DNA of 64,000 nt from Paragemmobacter amnigenus. Lineage in GTDB: Bacteria; Pseudomonadota; Alphaproteobacteria; Rhodobacterales; Rhodobacteraceae. Positions 58,990 through 64,000 of this stretch are shown here, one piece after another. The translations under genes were made by a program, and so were the position numbers. Where the stretch lies: NCBI RefSeq assembly GCF_009908265.2, contig NZ_JAAATX020000004.1:248001-312000 (forward strand). The letters run 5' to 3'. Numbering within the stretch: position 1 is the first letter of the stretch; every line of letters starts with the position of its first letter. The notes beneath the pieces were generated by a model. It was not told where the DNA came from. It was given only the letters and a program-made list of their open reading frames with translations, and did not search any database.

Positions 58990-60879
58990 ATGGCACAAAC
59001 GGCCATGGCGCGCCGCATGTTAGCAACAGGTCCCTTCCCCGCGATGTCCCGCCGCCCTTGTGACGGCGGCTGCGCACTGGTCGCATTCCTGCTCTTCTGC
59101 CTCGTGACCCTCATCGGCCTTTCCGCACCGGCGCGGGCCGACGATCTTGTCATCGGCGCGGCTCTCTATACCGACCCCTCCGCCAGCCTCGACTTTGACG
59201 CGGTCCGGCAGCGCGATTTCGAACCCGTCCCCCTGCCGACCAGCCAAGGCTATTCCTCGGCGGCCTTCTGGCTGAAGGTCGACATCGCCCCGGCCCCTGA
59301 TGGATCGCCCGTCCGCCTGCGGGTCTTTCCGCCGGTCCTCGACCAGATCACCCTTTTCACCCCCGCGCCTGACAAGTCGGGGGACTGGGTCACGGTCGAC
59401 ATGCACGCCCGCCCCGCCTATGGGCTGAGCGGCTATGTCCTGCCTGCCATGGACACGCCCCTGACCATCTACCTGCGTATCCGCTCGGTCGGCTCGGTCT
59501 CGCCACATGTATGGGCGCTACCGATCAACGATTCGGTCGAGTCCAACCTCCGCCTCAATCTTCTCCAGACATTCTACCTGACGCTCATGCTGGCGCTGCT
59601 GGTCTGGTCCGCCCTCATGGCGCGGTCGACCGGCGAGCCGCTCTTCCGCAACTTCGCCTTGCTGCAAACCGTCTGGTCGGCGCAGAACCTGCTGGGCTTC
59701 GGCTATGGCCCGGTCCTTCTGCCGGGACTGGCGGCCGGAACATCGGGCACGACCTACCGTCTGCTCGTCATCATCGTGGTCGTCGTTTCCATCGCCTTTC
59801 ACCGGCAGGTCATTGGCCGCCTCGCGCCGCCACCGCTGACCATGCGCCTGTTCGACGTGCTGCAGGCCCTCTCCCTCGTGGCGCTGACCCTCTTTGCCGC
59901 GGGGTTCATTGCCATGGCACTCACCGTGAATGCGCTGTGCATCCTTGGCCTGCCCTTCGTCGTTCTGGCGAATATCTTTCTTGGCAAACAGGACGCCTCG
60001 CCCGGACGCACCACCCTGCGGGTGGTCTATGTCGCGCTGGCATTCTCGATCTTCCTGTGGGTCTTCTCCTTTCTCGGCTTCGCAAAAAGCCGCCTGCCCA
60101 GCCAGTTCAACACGATGCTCCACGGCACCGTCACCGGCATCCTGATGTTCCTTATCCTCCATCGCCATGGACAAACCCTCGTCACCGCGCTGCGCGACGC
60201 AGAAACCGCCCTGCTCTCGGCCGAGGCCCGCCGCGCCGCCGAACGGGAACACAGCCGTTTCCTTCTGGGTTTCATCGACATGCTCGGCCACGAAACCCGC
60301 AACGCGATGGCGGTGATCCGCATGTCGCTCGGCGGCAAGGCGCTTCCCGACCACAAACGCCTCAGGGTCGAAGAGACGATCGACGGGTTGAACGGGATCA
60401 TCGACCGCAGCATCGACGTGGCCCGACTGGAAATCGGGGACAAGAAGGTCGTCGCCGCGCCCCTGTCGCTGGCTGACCTGCTGGCCGAGGTGCTGCGCCC
60501 CTACGGCACGGCGCGCATCCACCATGACGTGCCGGAGAACGCACAGATCACCACCGATCCCGTATTGCTCAAGGTCGCGCTGGGCAATCTGGTGGACAAC
60601 GCGGTCAAGTATTCCGCCCCCGACACCGACATCCGCATCCGCTACATCCGGCTGCGCGACGTCCTCACCCTGACGGTCGAGAACGAGGCAGGCCCCGCAG
60701 GCCTGCCCGACCCCGACAAGGTGTTCCGCAAATACTACCGCAGCACCCTCGCCCATTCCCGCATCGGCTCTGGTCTGGGCCTCTATCTTGTCCATACGCT
60801 GGCGCGCTTGCTCGGCGGATCGGTCCGCTATACGCCCGAGGGGACGACAATCCGCTTCCATCTGACATTGCCATGCTGA
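58990..60879 (+). CDS. 7TMR-DISM-type sensor histidine kinase
   Basis: A 629-residue membrane kinase. A signal-like segment (about 29-50) precedes a periplasmic 7TMR-DISMED2-like domain (about 50-185: 'SQGYSSAAFWLKVDIAPAPD', 'IYLRIRSVGSVSPHVWAL'). Seven membrane segments follow (about 190-395), then a short coiled coil and the kinase core: H-box 'MLGHETRNAMAVIRMS', N-box 'LGNLVDNAVKYS' and G-box 'SGLGLYLVHTLARLLGGSVR'. Such sensors bind small molecules or carbohydrates outside the cell. The start is ATG 58990, though ATG 59044 is possible. The stop overlaps the response regulator by 7 bases. The likely partner is that regulator. Confidence 0.89.
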   Translation: MAQTAMARRMLATGPFPAMSRRPCDGGCALVAFLLFCLVTLIGLSAPARADDLVIGAALYTDPSASLDFDAVRQRDFEPVPLPTSQGYSSAAFWLKVDIAPAPDGSPVRLRVFPPVLDQITLFTPAPDKSGDWVTVDMHARPAYGLSGYVLPAMDTPLTIYLRIRSVGSVSPHVWALPINDSVESNLRLNLLQTFYLTLMLALLVWSALMARSTGEPLFRNFALLQTVWSAQNLLGFGYGPVLLPGLAAGTSGTTYRLLVIIVVVVSIAFHRQVIGRLAPPPLTMRLFDVLQALSLVALTLFAAGFIAMALTVNALCILGLPFVVLANIFLGKQDASPGRTTLRVVYVALAFSIFLWVFSFLGFAKSRLPSQFNTMLHGTVTGILMFLILHRHGQTLVTALRDAETALLSAEARRAAEREHSRFLLGFIDMLGHETRNAMAVIRMSLGGKALPDHKRLRVEETIDGLNGIIDRSIDVARLEIGDKKVVAAPLSLADLLAEVLRPYGTARIHHDVPENAQITTDPVLLKVALGNLVDNAVKYSAPDTDIRIRYIRLRDVLTLTVENEAGPAGLPDPDKVFRKYYRSTLAHSRIGSGLGLYLVHTLARLLGGSVRYTPEGTTIRFHLTLPC

Positions 60880-61541
60880 CCGTCACCATCGTCGAGGACA
60901 ATCTCCACCTGCGCGAAACGCTCGCCGAAGTGCTTTCGGACGAAGGTTTCGCCGTGACGGCCTATGCCAATGTCGAAGCCCTCGGCACACCCTCGGCCCA
61001 GGCGGTCGCGGGGGTCTTCATCCTCGACCTCAACCTGCCGGGCGAGGACGGCATCTCCTTCGCCCGCCGCCTGCGCCGCGATTACGGGGCCGTCGGCATC
61101 ATCATGCTCACCGCGCGGATCGATCCGGCCGAACGCCAGCACGGGTATGAAAGCGGGGCCGACATCTACCTTCCCAAACCCTACTCCCCGGGCGAGCTGG
61201 TGGCCGCCATCCGCGCGCTGGAACGCAGGCTGCCCGCCGCCGCCGACCCCGTCCTCAGGTTCGACCCGCAGCGCATGGTCCTTGCCGGTCCCGCCGCCAC
61301 CGTTCCCCTCTCCTCCAGCGAGGTGGACCTCCTGCGCGCGTTCCTGTCCGCCCCCGAAGGTCGGCTTTCCTCGGCCGAGATCGAACGGATCAGTGGCAGT
61401 GCGGGAACGCGCGGCGCGATCGAGGTGCGCCTCACCCGGCTGCGGCGCAAACTGGCCACGGCAGGCGCGGACGGCAACCCGCTTGGCGCCGTGCGCGGCT
61501 GGGGCTACCAGCTTGCCGCCCCGCTCGCCTTGGCCAGCTAG
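60873..61541 (+). CDS. OmpR-family response regulator
   Basis: A 222-residue regulator. Receiver residues: acidic Glu8-Asp9, phospho-acceptor Asp52 in 'VFILDLNLPGEDG', Thr80 in 'IIMLTARID' and Lys102 in 'DIYLPKPYSPGEL'. The C-terminal winged helix has 'LSSSEVDLLRAFLSAPEGRL' and 'RGAIEVRLTRLRRKLATAG'. It is coupled to the 7TMR-DISM kinase by a 7-base overlap. Targets may be the divergent region before the kinase and the downstream choline-kinase-like/dehydrogenase operon. Nothing recognisable was found in 61542-61686. Confidence 0.92.
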   Translation: MLTVTIVEDNLHLRETLAEVLSDEGFAVTAYANVEALGTPSAQAVAGVFILDLNLPGEDGISFARRLRRDYGAVGIIMLTARIDPAERQHGYESGADIYLPKPYSPGELVAAIRALERRLPAAADPVLRFDPQRMVLAGPAATVPLSSSEVDLLRAFLSAPEGRLSSAEIERISGSAGTRGAIEVRLTRLRRKLATAGADGNPLGAVRGWGYQLAAPLALAS

Positions 61542-61686
61542 GGCGCTGCCCGCGCACGACTGGTACGCGGGGCAACCACAGCCTCGGCCGGTCCCGCCGC
61601 ACCCTCCACCCCCCTGCATTCCGGCTGTCGCGGCATCATCCCGCGCCGATCCGGTCGGCCGACGTCGATACAGCCTGCAAAGGCCG

Positions 61687-61692
61687 TTGACA
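61687..61692 (+). promoter_or_regulatory. Possible -35 element before the kinase-like/dehydrogenase operon
   Basis: A perfect TTGACA, 40 bases before ATG 61733. No good -10 hexamer is found 16-18 bases downstream, so this may need an activator or be chance. Confidence 0.3.
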
Positions 61693-61732
61693 GTCCCTGC
61701 CTTGCCCGCCGAACCTTGGCCCTGCCCGCCCC

Positions 61733-62623
61733 ATGGAAGCGCCCATGATCCCCGACGTCATCCGCGCCCTGCCGTGGCAGGGACAGATCACCGCCGAACC
61801 CCTGCTGGGCGGCCTCTCCAACGAAAGCTGGAAGGTCACCGACGATGCGGGAACCCATGTCGTCCGCCTCGGCCGCGACTTCCCCTTCCATCATGTCGAC
61901 CGCGGGCGCGAGGTGATGGTGGCCCGCGCCGCCCATGCCGCGGGATTCGGCCCCGCCCTGCGCCATGCCGAACCCGGTCTGTCGGTCGTGGAATTCCTGA
62001 ACGCCCGCACATGGGGCCAGGGCGACCTGCGCGCCAATCCCGACCGCGTGGGCGACCTCCTCCGCCGCTTCCACGCCGAAATGCCCGCCCATGTCTCGGG
62101 CGCGGCCTTCCTCTTCTGGCCCTTCCACGTGATCCGCGACTATGCCCGCACCCTGCGCGCGGGCGACAGCCCCTTCCTGCCCGACCTCCCCGCGCTCCTG
62201 TCACTCTCGGAGGAACTGGAATCCGCGCAGGTGCCGCTGCCCCTGATCTTCGGCCACCACGACCTCCTGCCCGCCAATGTCCTCGACGATGGCCAGCGCC
62301 TCTGGCTGATCGACTACGAATATGCAGGCTTCGGCACCGCGCTTTTCGACCTTGCGGGCGCCGCCTCCAACGCAGGCATGGCCCCCGACGAAACCGAAGC
62401 CCTCCTTCGCGCCTATTTCGGCGAAGCGCCCGCCGCACCCCTCCGCCGCGCCTTCGACGCCATGCACTGCACAAGCCTCCTGCGCGAGGCGATGTGGGCC
62501 ATGGTCTCGGCCCTCCACCTCTCGGCCCCCGGCGCGGATTACACCGCCTATGCCCGCGAAAACCTCGACCGGCTTGCCGCCGCGCTCGACCTCTACCGCT
62601 CCCAGCACGGAAAGCAGACATGA
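61733..62623 (+). CDS. Choline/ethanolamine-kinase-like phosphotransferase (APH superfamily)
   Basis: A 296-residue kinase-fold protein. It has a Gly-rich loop 'LLGGLSNESWKVTDDAG', Brenner's motif 'FGHHDLLPANVLDD' and the metal-binding 'LWLIDYEYAGFGTALFDLAG', the pattern of choline/ethanolamine kinases (LicA type) rather than aminoglycoside resistance enzymes. In the cytoplasm it would phosphorylate choline or a related amino alcohol. Starts at ATG 61733 and ATG 61745 are both possible. The stop overlaps the start of the dimethylglycine/sarcosine-dehydrogenase-like gene (ATGA), linking it to methylated-amine metabolism. Confidence 0.85.
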   Translation: MEAPMIPDVIRALPWQGQITAEPLLGGLSNESWKVTDDAGTHVVRLGRDFPFHHVDRGREVMVARAAHAAGFGPALRHAEPGLSVVEFLNARTWGQGDLRANPDRVGDLLRRFHAEMPAHVSGAAFLFWPFHVIRDYARTLRAGDSPFLPDLPALLSLSEELESAQVPLPLIFGHHDLLPANVLDDGQRLWLIDYEYAGFGTALFDLAGAASNAGMAPDETEALLRAYFGEAPAAPLRRAFDAMHCTSLLREAMWAMVSALHLSAPGADYTAYARENLDRLAAALDLYRSQHGKQT

Positions 62624-64000
62624 CCCTTCCCACCCACGCGCAGATCGTCGTCATCGGCGGCGGCATCATCGGCTGCTCCACCGCCTACCATCTGGCGCGC
62701 GACCACAAGGCCGACGTGGTGCTGCTGGAACAGGGCAAGATCACCTCGGGCAGCACATGGCATGCCGCAGGGCTGGTGGGCCAACTCCGCGCCTCGGCCT
62801 CGATCACCCGCGTCCTCAAATACTCGGTCGACCTCTACAAGGGCCTCGCGGCAGAGACCGGCCTTGATACCGGCTGGAAGATGACCGGCTGCCTGCGCCT
62901 TGCCACCAATCCCGACCGCTGGACCGAATACCGCCGCCTCGCCACCACCGCCCGCTCCTTCGGGATGGAAATGCACCTGATCCCGCCGGACGAGGTCAAG
63001 CGCATGTGGCCGCTGATGGACACCTCCGACCTCGTGGGCGCAAGCTGGCTGCCGACCGACGGTCAGGCCAGCCCCTCCGACATCACCCAGTCGCTCGCCA
63101 AGGGCGCGCGGATGCATGGCGCGCGCCTGCACGAAGGCGTCACCGTCACCGGCTTTGCCATGGACGGCCTCCGCATCACCGCCGTCCATACCGACCAAGG
63201 CACGATCCATTGCGAAAAGGTCGTCAACTGCGGCGGCATGTGGGCGCGCGAGATCGGCGCGATGGCAGGCATCAACGTCCCCCTGCAACCCGTGAAACAC
63301 CAGTACATCGTCACCGAGAAGATCGACGGCCTCTCCCCCGACGCCCCCACCCTGCGCGACCCCGACCGCCGGACCTATTTCAAGGAAGAGGTGGGCGGGC
63401 TGGTCATGGGCGGCTATGAACCCAACCCGCAGGGCTGGGTGCAGGGCGATATCCCCAAGAACTGGGAATTCCGCCTCTTCGACGATGATTACGACCATTT
63501 CGCCCAACACCTCGAACAGGCCATCGCCCGCGTCCCCGCGCTTGAAAAGACCGGCGTGAAACAGATGATCAACGGCGCCGAAAGCTTCACCCCCGACGGC
63601 AACTTCATCCTCGGCCCCGCGCCGGAATGCGCCAACATGTATGTCGGCGCAGGCTTCAACGCCTTCGGCATCGCATCGGGGGGCGGCGCGGGCTGGGTTC
63701 TGGCCGAATGGGTCATGCGGGACGAAGCGCCCCTCGACCTCTGGGTCGTGGACATCCGCCGCTTCTCCGGCCTGCACCGCGACCGCGGTTGGGTCTTCGA
63801 CCGCACGATGGAGGCTTACGGCAAACACTACACCATCGGATTCCCGCACGAGGAATACGAAAGCGGCCGCCCCCGCATCACCTCGCCCATTTACCAACGG
63901 CTCAAGGACCACCGCGCCGTCTTCGGCTCCAAACTCGGCTGGGAACGCCCCAACTGGTTCGCGCCTGCCGGAATGGAACCGCGCGACGTCTATTCCATGG
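62620..64000 (+). CDS. Dimethylglycine/sarcosine dehydrogenase-like FAD protein, N-terminal part
   Basis: An open frame of 460 codons that runs off the window. The N-terminus has the FAD-binding 'IVVIGGGIIGCSTAYHLARD' and 'GSTWHAAGLVGQLRAS', whose His-containing SGSTWHAAG motif marks covalent FAD attachment in dimethylglycine and sarcosine dehydrogenases. 'VGAGFNAFGIASGGGAGWVL' and 'FGSKLGWERPNWFAPAG' mark the end of the oxidase domain and the link to the aminomethyltransferase (GcvT-like) half, which should lie past the window. Full-length members have about 800 residues. It would demethylate an N-methylglycine and pass the one-carbon unit to tetrahydrofolate. Sarcosine from creatine is a plausible substrate. 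It is coupled to the upstream kinase-like gene. Confidence 0.9.
   Translation, partial: MTLPTHAQIVVIGGGIIGCSTAYHLARDHKADVVLLEQGKITSGSTWHAAGLVGQLRASASITRVLKYSVDLYKGLAAETGLDTGWKMTGCLRLATNPDRWTEYRRLATTARSFGMEMHLIPPDEVKRMWPLMDTSDLVGASWLPTDGQASPSDITQSLAKGARMHGARLHEGVTVTGFAMDGLRITAVHTDQGTIHCEKVVNCGGMWAREIGAMAGINVPLQPVKHQYIVTEKIDGLSPDAPTLRDPDRRTYFKEEVGGLVMGGYEPNPQGWVQGDIPKNWEFRLFDDDYDHFAQHLEQAIARVPALEKTGVKQMINGAESFTPDGNFILGPAPECANMYVGAGFNAFGIASGGGAGWVLAEWVMRDEAPLDLWVVDIRRFSGLHRDRGWVFDRTMEAYGKHYTIGFPHEEYESGRPRITSPIYQRLKDHRAVFGSKLGWERPNWFAPAGMEPRDVYSM

Overview
The window is high-GC DNA from an alphaproteobacterium, most likely a denitrifying member of the Rhodobacterales (Paracoccaceae/Roseobacter-like). 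The reasons are the NosR-Z-D-F-Y-L-X gene order with FNR-type TTGAT-N4-ATCAA boxes, several twin-arginine binding proteins, a Hint/RTX type I-secreted protein, split leu genes, and dense short operons with ATGA overlaps. No insertion sequence, phage gene or CRISPR array was seen. The genus cannot be named from this evidence.

Region 1 (1-13.9 kb) is mostly housekeeping. It holds the end of leuD, a membrane protein, a secreted endo/exonuclease/phosphatase-fold protein, two tandem membrane-anchored LytTR regulators, leuB, a DMT transporter, tRNA-Pro(CGG), a secreted trypsin-like protease, a coupled DMT transporter/HAD/ornithine-cyclodeaminase-like operon, ilvD, a FAH-family enzyme and a small secreted protein behind an FNR-type box.

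Region 2 (13.9-26.5 kb) is envelope and metal related. It holds a BTLCP cysteine protease, two divergent PepSY proteins with an OmpR/PhoQ-like two-component system and a candidate repeated operator, a CDF metal exporter converging on a Fur/Mur regulator, a 60-residue protein, and a 2236-residue secreted animal-type haem peroxidase with RTX repeats. The peroxidase resembles the MopA-type Mn(II)-oxidising peroxidases.

Region 3 (26.6-36.3 kb) is a complete nitrous oxide reductase system: a Crp/Fnr regulator divergent from nosRZDFYLX, with two perfect FNR-type boxes between them.

Region 4 (36.3-64 kb) is a catabolic island. It starts with an NTF2-fused flavin monooxygenase and an AcoR-like activator whose AAA+ domain is degenerate. 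Next come a polyamine-type ABC importer, a LysR regulator, a creatininase and a creatinase homologue. Then follow two SDR enzymes, a NIDO/RTX/Hint secreted protein, a second polyamine-type ABC importer, a LuxR regulator, an acetamidase/formamidase, a 7TMR-DISM two-component system, a choline-kinase-like protein and a dimethylglycine/sarcosine dehydrogenase-like flavoprotein that runs off the end. Together these suggest uptake and breakdown of creatinine, creatine or related N-methylated/guanidino compounds through sarcosine. The creatinase homologue, however, has changed active-site residues, so its true substrate is open.
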